Shown: positions 30,110-36,467 of the stretch, one piece after another
Position numbering within the stretch: position 1 is the first letter of the stretch
Layout of the letters: each line of letters begins with the position of its first letter
Origin: Actinomadura sp. WMMA1423
Lineage (GTDB): Bacteria > Actinomycetota > Actinomycetes > Streptosporangiales > Streptosporangiaceae
NCBI RefSeq assembly: GCF_006547145.1
Contig: NZ_CP041244.1
Span: forward strand, 806,001-870,000
Length of the DNA: 64,000 bases
Direction of reading: 5' to 3'
Translations under genes and position numbers: made by a program
The notes under the pieces: generated by a model
The model's input: the letters and a program-made list of their open reading frames with translations, nothing else
What the model was told of the DNA's origin: nothing
Databases searched by the model: none

Positions 30110-30310
30110 GTGCTGACCGTCACCAACGTGTGCTGCGAGTCGTCCGCACGCGACGCGAGCACCCTCGGATTCCGGGTCATCATGGTCGCCGACGCGAACG
30201 CGGCACGCCGCGACCAGGACCACAACGCCACCCTGCACACCATCTACCGGTCCTTCGGCGACGTCCGGCCGACGTCCGAGGTGCTCGCCATGATCGCATC
30301 GAAGCCGTAG
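30110..30310 (+). pseudogene. C-terminal fragment of an isochorismatase-family hydrolase
   Basis: The 66-residue frame LTVTNVCCESSARDASTLGF, RVIMVADANAARRD, HNATLHTIYRSFGDVRPT is the last third of cysteine hydrolases of the isochorismatase superfamily; the catalytic Cys region TNVCCESSARDA is present. The upstream Asp and Lys of the triad and the core fold are missing, and nothing in the 75 bases before it restores them. A truncated relic between the exonuclease and the first Y-RNA copy. Confidence 0.8.
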
Positions 30311-30388
30311 CCCGATCCGAAGCGCGTGAACGACAGGCGCGCGACCAGCCTGGATCAACGGGAAAGTCGCGCTCCAGCCAGTTCGGGC

Positions 30389-30436
30389 GATATTCGGGTG
30401 CGCGCGGTTCCCGGACGGGGTTACCTTCTGATCGTC
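30389..30436 (+). promoter_or_regulatory. Conserved block upstream of Y-RNA copy 1
   Basis: Shares ATATTCGGRTGCG and GGTTACCTTCTGA with the two other copies (32027-32070 and 32620-32662), each time directly ahead of the RNA-like unit. Conservation with fixed spacing suggests a promoter; TACCTT may be the -10 hexamer. The sigma factor cannot be assigned. Confidence 0.45.
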
Positions 30437-30445
30437 ACCTAGGGC

Positions 30446-30525
30446 CGGTGCCCGCGGGTCGAAGACCATCGGTTATCTCTTCGAAACAGATGCAATCCGG
30501 TGGGCGTCTCCACATCCGTGCGATT
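30446..30525 (+). ncRNA. Y-RNA-like unit 1A (short hairpin type)
   Basis: A strand CCAUCGG (30466-30472) pairs with CCGGUGG (30497-30503), followed inward by GGTTATC / GATGCAATC with an internal bulge. This bulged helix closed by a short loop is the general form of the Ro60-binding stem of Y RNAs. The marks GGGTCGAAG before and CCACATCCG after recur in every copy. It is one of three such hairpins around a Ro60 gene, which is why it is called Y-RNA-like. Confidence 0.55.
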
Positions 30526-30554
30526 ACCCGGCCCTGCGGGTCGAATTGGACGTG

Positions 30555-30692
30555 CAGGGGAGGACGGGTCGAAGTCCCGTCGGTTACCACTTTCATGGAG
30601 AGGTTGCGGGTTCGAGTCCCGTCCGGGCGTCAGCCCGGTAGCTCAATCGGTAGAGCACTTAGAGCCCGGTGGGCGTGACCATATCCGCCCTC
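30555..30692 (+). ncRNA. Y-RNA-like unit 1B with permuted tRNA-like domain (YrlA type)
   Basis: The order is: Ro-stem 5' strand (GGGTCGAAGTCCCGTCGGTTACC), a T-arm GCGGG-TTCGAGT-CCCGT (30606-30622), the 3' acceptor-like strand CCGGGC, a GTCA loop, the 5' acceptor-like strand GCCCGG (30633-30638), a D-arm with GCTC/GAGC (30641-30656), then the Ro-stem 3' strand CCCGGTGG. This is a tRNA body read in circularly permuted order and closed at the acceptor end, as in bacterial YrlA Y RNAs. The 3' end reaches the region before the following CDS. Confidence 0.68.
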
Positions 30693-30740
30693 CCCCGCAC
30701 GCCGGCGGAGGCTCGGGCCTGTTTGTCAGTGGCAACGGGG

Positions 30741-31358
30741 ATGCTGGCGGCTCAAGTCACCGAGACAGGGAGCCTCCAGTTGCCGATCCGTGTTGCCGGC
30801 CGTCGCCGGGGAACGGCGTCGCTGACAGCGGCGTTTCCCGGCGCGGAGTTCGTCGATGTGACCTCCCGGGCATCGGAGCCTTGGGTGCGCCTGAGTCCGT
30901 TCTACCCGCACGGCGGCATCCCGGTCCCCTACTGCGACGGTGTGACCGGACAGTCCGTGGAAGGCATCTGGCAGGCCCTCAAGGTGTTCCAGGACTGCGA
31001 CGTCGACCCCGCGAAGCTCGAGATCACCACGATGAAGGGGCTGAAGCGGACGGTGCGTCGATACGGCCCCGTCAAGGGTCACCGCACGGGTCTGCAAGGC
31101 GACCGACTTCTGCCCTACGAGACGGCCCGACGCCGGATCTACCTGCCGGCCTACCGCTGGGTTCTCGAGCATCGTGTCGTTGATCTGGTCGAGCGGCTCC
31201 GCGAGAAGAAGGACGTCGTGCTCCTCGACTACACCACCAACGGCGACGTCGCCGATCCTGCGAGCCCGATCTCCCACGCCGCGCTGATCCAACTCCACAT
31301 CGAGGGCCGATGGCCCCGAGAAGACGAGGACGCAGCAACGATCGAACGCCATGACTGA
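30741..31358 (+). CDS. Conserved hypothetical protein of the Ro60 locus
   Basis: About 205 residues and not assigned to a known function. Well-conserved-looking stretches: LPIRVAGRRRGTASLTAAFP, PWVRLSPFYPHGGIPVPYCD, QSVEGIWQALKVFQDCDVDP, RYGPVKGHRTGLQGDRLLPY, YRWVLEHRVVDLVERLREKK and VVLLDYTTNGDVADPASPIS. No membrane segment or signal peptide. GTG 30669 would put the start inside the Y-RNA-like unit, so ATG 30741 (or GTG 30729) is preferred; neither has a strong ribosome site. The many Arg and aromatic residues would suit a nucleic-acid or nucleotide enzyme, but that is only a guess. Its place between Y-RNA copies suggests a link to the Ro RNP. Confidence 0.75.
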   Translation: MLAAQVTETGSLQLPIRVAGRRRGTASLTAAFPGAEFVDVTSRASEPWVRLSPFYPHGGIPVPYCDGVTGQSVEGIWQALKVFQDCDVDPAKLEITTMKGLKRTVRRYGPVKGHRTGLQGDRLLPYETARRRIYLPAYRWVLEHRVVDLVERLREKKDVVLLDYTTNGDVADPASPISHAALIQLHIEGRWPREDEDAATIERHD

Positions 31359-31400
31359 TCCGGTGGGGAGTGCGGCCGCCGTCGTCAAGGCAGCCGCTTC

Positions 31401-31946
31401 CTAAAGAACGGTCCGGAACGTCACCGACACTCGTCGGCCGCGTGGGACGCGTCCGTCTGGGCCAGGGTCGGTCTTGCGCGGTGGGATGGCGTGCCGCCAG
31501 GTGAATCGCGCCGGGCCGGTCATGACGCACAGGCTTCCGGGGGCAAGAGGCACCGGCACTCGCGTCTTGTCCTCCGGGCGAGTGAAGTCCATGACGCACG
31601 CCGACAGCAGGCTGACCGATGCGACTACCGGTCCGAAGCCGCGGACGTTGTCGACGTGGGCGCTGATGCCCTGGCCGGGCAGGTACTCGTTCACGATCAC
31701 CTGGTCGGGCGGACCGTCGAAGTGACCTTCCTCGCGCAGCCGTCGGGCCAGCGTCACCGCCCAGCCGGGTAGCGGCGGTGCCGGAGCGCCGCCCACGCCA
31801 CGGCTGCCGTAGTCATAGCGGTGCCCGTAGTGCTGGACACGACGCCGCAGCTGCGCCGACCAGGGAGCGGAGTCTATGCTCGCCGCCAGTCGCCGCTGGT
31901 CGTCCTCGTCCAGCCAGCGATGGACGCAGAGAAGTCCCGGAACCAC
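31401..31946 (-). CDS. AlkB-type 2-oxoglutarate/Fe(II) dioxygenase
   Basis: A 181-residue alpha-ketoglutarate dioxygenase of the AlkB fold. Iron ligands His97-x-Asp99 in ISAHVDNVRGFGP and His152 in FTWRHAIPPRKTD; 2-oxoglutarate-binding Arg172 and Arg178 in RRVSVTFRTV. NEYLPGQGISAHVDN and SLCVMTGPARFTWRH are typical of AlkB homologues. These enzymes remove alkyl groups from bases in DNA or RNA. Short, single-domain and embedded among Y-RNA copies and Ro60, this one may act on RNA. It is transcribed toward the preceding CDS, with a 42-base convergent gap. Confidence 0.85.
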   Translation of the reverse strand: MVPGLLCVHRWLDEDDQRRLAASIDSAPWSAQLRRRVQHYGHRYDYGSRGVGGAPAPPLPGWAVTLARRLREEGHFDGPPDQVIVNEYLPGQGISAHVDNVRGFGPVVASVSLLSACVMDFTRPEDKTRVPVPLAPGSLCVMTGPARFTWRHAIPPRKTDPGPDGRVPRGRRVSVTFRTVL

Positions 31947-32026
31947 GACGGAGAACCTAATCGATCATGGTCTGTCCGGTCCAGAGCCCGCCGGGTCGTC
32001 ACCAGCCGCGCGCGAACGGTCCCATC

Positions 32027-32070
32027 GATATTCGGATGCGAACGGCTTCGGGCCGGGTTACCTTCTGATC
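32027..32070 (+). promoter_or_regulatory. Conserved block upstream of Y-RNA copy 2
   Basis: GATATTCGGATGCG and GGGTTACCTTCTGATC as in copies 1 and 3, at the same distance from the RNA-like unit. Same interpretation: a probable promoter conserved with the RNA unit. Confidence 0.45.
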
Positions 32071-32080
32071 GGCACGTTGA

Positions 32081-32175
32081 CCCGGTGCCCGCGCGGGTCG
32101 AAGACCATCGGTCATCTCTTTCCGACATCTCCTTGGGAAGACGCAACCCGGTGGCCGTTTCCACATCCGTGCGAG
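32081..32175 (+). ncRNA. Y-RNA-like unit 2A
   Basis: CCATCGG (32105-32111) pairs with CCGGTGG (32148-32154), flanked by GGGTCGAAG and CCACATCCG as in units 1A and 3A. The loop is longer (about 36 bases) than in the other two. Probably transcribed from the conserved upstream block. Confidence 0.5.
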
Positions 32176-32189
32176 CACCGCTGCCACCG

Positions 32190-32232
32190 GATCGGATTTG
32201 ACGTGCAGGGCAGGGCGGCTCGAAGTCCCGAG
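32190..32232 (+). pseudogene. Truncated Y-RNA-like unit 2B
   Basis: The sequence ATTTGACGTGCAGGGCAGGG then CGGCTCGAAGTCCCG matches the start of unit 1B, but the match stops before the T-arm and no tRNA-like domain follows. Copy 2 has therefore lost its long RNA and keeps only the short hairpin. Confidence 0.55.
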
Positions 32233-32470
32233 AGCCCGTTCTTCCCGTGGTCGTTGAAGTCCAGCATGAGTTGACGCTGCGGGTTGCCGTAGGTGAGGCA
32301 GACCTGCACCAGCGGCCGACGCGGGTACGGAGATCGGCGTCGTCGAGGCCGGTGAACGTGACGTTGGCCGGCGGTTCGGCTTCGTCGGCGGGCCGCGAGC
32401 ACGCTGGCGTGGCCAGGGCCCCGGCCATGGCGGCCGAGACCAGCAGGCGACGGCGGCACGGGTGTTCCAT
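32225..32470 (-). pseudogene. Degraded lipoprotein gene fragment
   Basis: From ATG 32470 the minus strand reads MEHPCRRRLLVSAAMAGALA, TPACSRPADEAEPPANVTFT, GLDDADLRTRVG, with a lipobox-like TPAC. One frame over it continues CLTYGNPQRQLMLDFNDHGK, NGLSGL. One frameshift plus a 3' cut at the Y-RNA copy 2 border leave about 80 residues. The family is unrecognised; small lipoproteins with a similar beta-rich end are common in actinomycetes. Confidence 0.45.
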
Positions 32471-32619
32471 GTGAACGAGAAACGCCGCGCCGCTCATGCA
32501 GGCCGATACCAGTGCCGTGTTCCCTGGAGAGCTTCCACAACAGCTTGCAAGCGTCTCCCCGCGCCTTCTTGTTCGCTGGCCGGACGGTTTTTTTCCGGTC
32601 GCATGCAAGCAGTCTTCCA
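32471..32619. other. Non-coding stretch between lipoprotein fragment and Y-RNA copy 3
   Basis: I see no gene here. A T-rich run (TTTTTTT, about 32588-32594) and several partial repeats fit a decayed intergenic region. Confidence 0.3.
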
Positions 32620-32662
32620 AATATTCGGATGCGAGCGGATCCGGGAGCAGGTTACCTTCTGA
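32620..32662 (+). promoter_or_regulatory. Conserved block upstream of Y-RNA copy 3
   Basis: AATATTCGGATGCG and GGTTACCTTCTGA, third copy of the block found before units 1A and 2A. Here it is closest to the Ro60 gene (about 340 bases upstream) and could also drive a transcript through the RNAs into the Ro60 coding region. Confidence 0.45.
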
Positions 32663-32670
32663 ACAGCGCG

Positions 32671-32755
32671 TCGGGCCCGGTGCCCGCACGGGTCGAAGAG
32701 CATCGGTTATCTCTCTCCCAGATGCAATCCGGTGGTCGTTTCCACATCCGTGCGA
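32671..32755 (+). ncRNA. Y-RNA-like unit 3A
   Basis: CATCGG (32701-32706) pairs with CCGGTG (32729-32734), then GGTTATC / GATGCAATC inward, as in unit 1A. The loop is TCTCTCCCA. The marks GGGTCGAAG and CCACATCCG flank it. Confidence 0.57.
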
Positions 32756-32784
32756 GTGCCCGGCCCTACGGTCGAGCCGGCCGT

Positions 32785-32930
32785 AAAGGGAAGGGCGGGT
32801 CGAAGCCCGTCGGTTATCGGGACCCAAAGGTCGCAGGTTCGAATCCTGCCCATCCGACGAAGTCGGGTGGTAGCGCAGCCAGGCAGCGCATCGGGCTAAA
32901 AACCCGGCGGACACCACCACATCCGCCCTT
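32785..32930 (+). ncRNA. Y-RNA-like unit 3B with complete permuted tRNA-like domain (YrlA type)
   Basis: The clearest copy. Ro-stem strands CCGTCGG (32807-32813) and CCGGCGG (32904-32910) can pair over 7 bases. Inside are a T-arm GCAGG-TTCGAAT-CCTGC (32833-32849), a 7-bp acceptor-like stem ATCCGAC / GTCGGGT joined by GAA (32852-32868), a D-arm with GCGC/GCGC (32873-32889) and an anticodon-like arm TCGGG-CTAAAAA-CCCGG (32891-32907) with a 7-base loop. The 3' half of the tRNA therefore precedes the 5' half. The pieces resemble tRNA-Pro-like sequence. The anticodon-like stem and the Ro-stem use overlapping bases, so they may alternate. Confidence 0.72.
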
Positions 32931-32996
32931 CCCTAAGGTCGGCTCCTCCCCCCACATCCGCCCCAGCGGCGGGTCGAAGATCCTTGGAGGTCCAAG

Positions 32997-34658
32997 ATGG
33001 CTCGTGACCCTCTCGCATCTGTTTCCGCTTTCCAGACGCCGCAGAGCCGGCCGATTCCCGGTCGCGAGGCCGAGCAGGTCCGCAACAACGCCGGCGGTCA
33101 CGTGTTCGCCAAGGACCTGTGGACCCGGCTGGAGGACTTCATCATCCTCGGCACCACCGGCGGTACCTACTACGTCGGTGAGGACAGGCTCACCGCGGAC
33201 AACGCGCAGGTCGTGTTCGACGCGATCGCGGCCGACGGTGTCCGGGCCGTCGACCTCGCGACGGAGATCTCCACGGCGCGCCCGCCGCGTGCTCCGAAGA
33301 ACCGTCCCGCGCTGTTCGTCCTGGCCGCGGCGGCGGCGCGGGGCGACGCCGGCACCCGGCAGGCCGTGAAGGCGTCGCTGGCGCGGGTCGCGCGGACCAC
33401 GGACCATCTCGCGTCGTTCTTCGGCTACTGGAAGAACCTCGGCGGCAAGGCCACCGGCGGCGGGACCGCGCCGGTGATCGGGCGCGCGATGCGGTCCGCG
33501 ATCGCGTCGTGGTTCCTCAACGGCGACGTCGACCAGGTCGCGTGGCGCGTGTGCAAGGCGCGGCAGCGCAAGACCCCGGCCGGTGAGGCGTTCGCGCTTC
33601 GGGACGCGCTGCGCATCGCGCACCCCAAGGCCGACTCGCCGGCGCGGCGTGCCCTGTTCGGGTGGATCGCCGGGAACGTCTCCGACGATGACGTCCGCGC
33701 GCAGGTGCCCGCGGTCGACGCGTTCCTCACCGCGCAGGCCGTCACCGGTCCGGTCGAGGCGATCGGCGTCGTGCGGGAGCGGGGCGTGCCGTGGGAGTTC
33801 CTCCCGGACGCGGTTCTCACCGAGCCCGGCGTGTGGGACGAGCTCGTCGACACGATCGGGATGACCGCGCTGATCCGGAACCTGTCCCGGATGACGCGGA
33901 TCGGGACGCTCACCCCGATGGGCGACGCGACCCGGCGTGCCGCGGCGCGGCTCACGAACGCCGACGCGCTCGCGAAGGCCCGGATCCACCCGATGGACCT
34001 GTTCCTCGCGCTGCGCGTGTACGGGGCGGGTCAGGCGAAGCCGCACCCGCGCGCCGACGCGCAGCACTGGTCGCCGGTCCCGGCGGTCGTCGACGCGCTG
34101 GAAGAGGCGTACGAGCTGTCGTTCGGGCACACGGAGCCGTCCGGCCGGCGCCTGCTGGTGGCGGTGGACTCCTCGGGGTCCATGGGCTTCCACCGCATCA
34201 CCTCGGGCGGTGCGCCGCTCGGGACCTGCTACGAGGTCGCGAACGCGATGGCGGTCATCCTGAACCGGATCGAGGGCGGCGACTGCCACGTCATCGACGT
34301 CGACACCAGCGTCCACGCGTCCCGGGTGACGGCGCGCACGAACCTGCGGGAGATCTCCCAGTGGCGCCCCTCGGGCGGCGGGACGGACCTGGCGCTGCCC
34401 TTCCAGTGGGCGCAGCAGCAGCGTCTCGAGGTGGACGGGATGGTGCTGTTCACCGACAACGAGACGTGGGCCGGGCGGCAGCACGCGTCGCAGGCGCTCA
34501 CCGCGTACCGCCAGGGTGTGAACGGCGGCGTGCGGGTCGTGCTCGCGGCGATGGCCGCGAACGGGCACACCGTCGGCGACCCCCGCGACGAGGGCGTGCT
34601 GAACATGGCGGGCCTGGACGCGTCGCTGCCGATGGTCGTGAACGGCTACATCCGCTGA
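32997..34658 (+). CDS. Ro60 orthologue (TROVE domain plus vWA domain RNA-binding protein)
   Basis: 553 residues from ATG 32997 with GGAGG 6 bases ahead. The N-terminal 360 residues are the TROVE HEAT-repeat ring: QVRNNAGGHVFAKDLWTRLE, FIILGTTGGTYYVGEDRLT, AASWFLNGDVDQVAWRV-like repeats, then RHPLNALIHLNxLRIAH-like RDALRIAHPK. The C-terminal part is a von Willebrand A domain with MIDAS DSSGS at Asp391-Ser395, the Thr in SGGGTDLALP and the Asp in LFTDNETW. Ro60 holds misfolded RNA ends and is gated by Y RNAs; in bacteria it works with 3'-5' exonucleases in RNA degradation and rRNA maturation. Three Y-RNA-like copies lie upstream. Confidence 0.95.
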   Translation: MARDPLASVSAFQTPQSRPIPGREAEQVRNNAGGHVFAKDLWTRLEDFIILGTTGGTYYVGEDRLTADNAQVVFDAIAADGVRAVDLATEISTARPPRAPKNRPALFVLAAAAARGDAGTRQAVKASLARVARTTDHLASFFGYWKNLGGKATGGGTAPVIGRAMRSAIASWFLNGDVDQVAWRVCKARQRKTPAGEAFALRDALRIAHPKADSPARRALFGWIAGNVSDDDVRAQVPAVDAFLTAQAVTGPVEAIGVVRERGVPWEFLPDAVLTEPGVWDELVDTIGMTALIRNLSRMTRIGTLTPMGDATRRAAARLTNADALAKARIHPMDLFLALRVYGAGQAKPHPRADAQHWSPVPAVVDALEEAYELSFGHTEPSGRRLLVAVDSSGSMGFHRITSGGAPLGTCYEVANAMAVILNRIEGGDCHVIDVDTSVHASRVTARTNLREISQWRPSGGGTDLALPFQWAQQQRLEVDGMVLFTDNETWAGRQHASQALTAYRQGVNGGVRVVLAAMAANGHTVGDPRDEGVLNMAGLDASLPMVVNGYIR

Positions 34659-34659
34659 G

Positions 34660-34691
34660 ATTCCGGGGCAGATGACCATCTGCCCCGGAAT
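34660..34691. terminator. Strong bidirectional terminator after Ro60
   Basis: A perfect 14-bp stem (ATTCCGGGGCAGAT / ATCTGCCCCGGAAT) with a 4-base loop, one base after the Ro60 stop. A T-containing stretch follows on the plus strand, and the stem ends five bases before the converging GyrI-like gene's stop. Confidence 0.9.
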
Positions 34692-34695
34692 CGCA

Positions 34696-35313
34696 TTATT
34701 TCGCCGCCTGGACCGGCTGCCGGAGGACGGTCTTGAACCTGGCGGGCTCGGTCCGGCGGTGGTCCCCGAGGTAGACCTCGTGATGGTGCCCGGCCATGCG
34801 CAGGTCGTTGGCGGCGAGGTACTCGTGGTGGAGCCTGGCCAGTGCGGGCCCTTCATCGTCGTAGGGGCCGACGTGCAGGAGCTGGGCGCAGGTGCCCTCC
34901 TTCAGGGTCTCGGCGCGGATCTCGGCGATCGCGGGGAGGCCCTTCTTCGCCAGCGCGGTCCGCTTGGCCTCGTCGACGAGGTCGTCGCTGATCCAGTCGG
35001 GCCGGCTGATGAGCATGCGCCAGTGCCAGGCGTCCTTCTCGCGGGTGATGAACACCTCCGGGTCGTCGGCCCACCACAGCCCTTCGAGCGGCCCGACGAC
35101 GAAGTCCCGCCCGGCGGCCTTGCTCGCGAACTTGAGCGTGTAGGCGACCGTGTAGAGCGCCTCGACGGCGCGGGCGTAGTCCTCGCTGGTGTTGGGGTCC
35201 CCGCTTCCCTCCACGGCGATGAAGCGCTGCGCGGGCACCTCGACCAGCGCCCAGTCGGCGTTCTTCGGCGCGTAGCACTGCTTGAGTTCTCGTTTGATGT
35301 CATAGCGGTCCAT
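34696..35313 (-). CDS. GyrI-like small-molecule-binding domain protein
   Basis: 205 residues. Blocks WALVEVPAQRFIAVEGSGDP, ALYTVAYTLKFASKAAGRDF, VVGPLEGLWWADDPEVFITR and CAQLLHVGPYDDEGPALARL HHEYLA match the GyrI-like (SOUL/YtkR-like, often called GyrI-like small-molecule-binding) family. The four conserved Trp and His residues around LEGLWW and HHHEVYLGD look like a ligand pocket. It overlaps the end of the preceding padR gene by 14 bases, so the two form one unit; it may sense or sequester the inducer. Confidence 0.82.
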   Translation of the reverse strand: MDRYDIKRELKQCYAPKNADWALVEVPAQRFIAVEGSGDPNTSEDYARAVEALYTVAYTLKFASKAAGRDFVVGPLEGLWWADDPEVFITREKDAWHWRMLISRPDWISDDLVDEAKRTALAKKGLPAIAEIRAETLKEGTCAQLLHVGPYDDEGPALARLHHEYLAANDLRMAGHHHEVYLGDHRRTEPARFKTVLRQPVQAAK

Positions 35314-35893
35314 GGCCGTCGGCCTTCCTGGTGCGGGGTTCGGTGGGAGGTCGGTCGTCGCCTTCGGCCGCCCGGTAGCCGGCCAGCCACTGCTGCTCGG
35401 CGGCCAGTTGGCCCAGCGAGTAGTCGAAGATCGCGCGGACGAAGCCGGGCGCCTCGGGTTGCGCGTCGCGGGCCGCTCGGACGGCGGCCGTCCGCTCCGC
35501 GAGGGCCGCGGCCCGCCGGTCGAGCGCGGCCCGCAGGCGGTCGGGCGGGATGACCGGCTGGTTGGCCAGACCGACCAGGAGGGGCGGGAACACCGGACGG
35601 GGTTCGGCCACCGCGGCTTCGGCCGCCCGCGCGCACGCCCGGCGGCCCTCGTCCGTCGGCCCGTACACCCGGCGGCCCTTCCCCCGGACGGCCCGCGGCG
35701 CCTCGACGTCGCTGATCAGCCCGCGGTCGCGCAGCCGGCTCAGCAGGTAGTAGATCGAGCTGAAGCCGATCTCGGTCCACTCGCGCATCCCGCGCGCGGT
35801 GATGACCTCGTCCAGTTCGTAGCCGTGTCTCGGCTTCTCCACGAGCAGGCCCAGCAGGGTCAGCTCAGCGGGCGTCAGGTCGTCGGCAGGCAC
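35300..35893 (-). CDS. PadR-family transcriptional regulator
   Basis: 197 residues. The winged-helix domain is LTPAELTLLGLLVEKPRHGY, ELDEVITARGMREWTEIGFS, SIYYLLSRLRDRGLISDVEA, a textbook PadR N-terminus. The C-terminal half is the helical dimerisation region typical of the Vir-type subgroup. It lies 8 bases from a palindrome that probably serves as its own operator. Autoregulated expression with the coupled GyrI-like gene is the likely arrangement. Confidence 0.9.
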   Translation of the reverse strand: MPADDLTPAELTLLGLLVEKPRHGYELDEVITARGMREWTEIGFSSIYYLLSRLRDRGLISDVEAPRAVRGKGRRVYGPTDEGRRACARAAEAAVAEPRPVFPPLLVGLANQPVIPPDRLRAALDRRAAALAERTAAVRAARDAQPEAPGFVRAIFDYSLGQLAAEQQWLAGYRAAEGDDRPPTEPRTRKADGHGPL

Positions 35894-35901
35894 CCGTATA
35901 C

Positions 35902-35913
35902 TCTAGTACTAGA
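35902..35913. promoter_or_regulatory. Probable PadR operator
   Basis: TCTAGTACTAGA is a perfect 12-bp palindrome inside an AT-rich island (about 35896-35916) just upstream of the padR start, in otherwise GC-rich DNA. Position and symmetry suit autorepression. Confidence 0.6.
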
Positions 35914-35925
35914 ATAAGCCCGACG

Positions 35926-36467
35926 ATGACTCCATCGCTCTCCTGCCCTCCGGCCAGGCGGGCCTTGTCCGGTCAGCGCCGGTCCCCTGAGATGGAGCAA
36001 CTCATCGACTTAGGGGAGCCGCGGGGGGCAGGGCATCCGGCCCCGGTGATGCCGGCGCAGGGGCGAACCGGTCCGAGAGCCGGGCCGACGAACGTTCATG
36101 TCGCGCAAGATCGACCAACGTCTTTTTTTCCACTTGTGGACCAAGTCACCACAGGCTGGTCACCGCGTTCGACCCGGCCCCGGGATATGAATTTCTCAGC
36201 GATGCTTTTCTCCGCCCATGCCAGCGCGAACGCCGCCTCCGATGGCATGATGCACCAATTGCAAGCCCTTCTTCGCTTTACGCCACGCCGGAATGCAAAT
36301 AGACCCCAAAATCTCTCTCCATGGGGCGTGATCCAATTCGCGCAAGGGAAGGATCGCCTCGTATTCGCGCCAGTCGGAGCCCGAGGACCGATCCGGCATC
36401 GCGTGGCGCCGCTTTCCCGAATCACCCGAACGCGGAACACATCTCCAAATCCGACAAGGGGAGAAGC
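35926..36467. other. Non-coding region between padR and the secreted protein
   Basis: About 540 bases, with GC content falling toward the right end (about 36120-36330 is noticeably AT-richer). Open frames here on both strands are short, without family resemblance or ribosome sites. I see no convincing gene. The promoter of the secreted-protein gene must lie in it. Confidence 0.4.

Noticed and set aside
30606..30660. Conventional tRNA gene near 30.6 kb
   Set aside because: T-arm precedes D-arm and there is no anticodon arm between them in tRNA order; the permuted Y-RNA-like reading explains the pieces.
32833..32910. tRNA-Pro-like gene near 32.85 kb
   Set aside because: The 3' half comes before the 5' half and no CCA-accepting free end exists (acceptor-like strands are joined by GAA).
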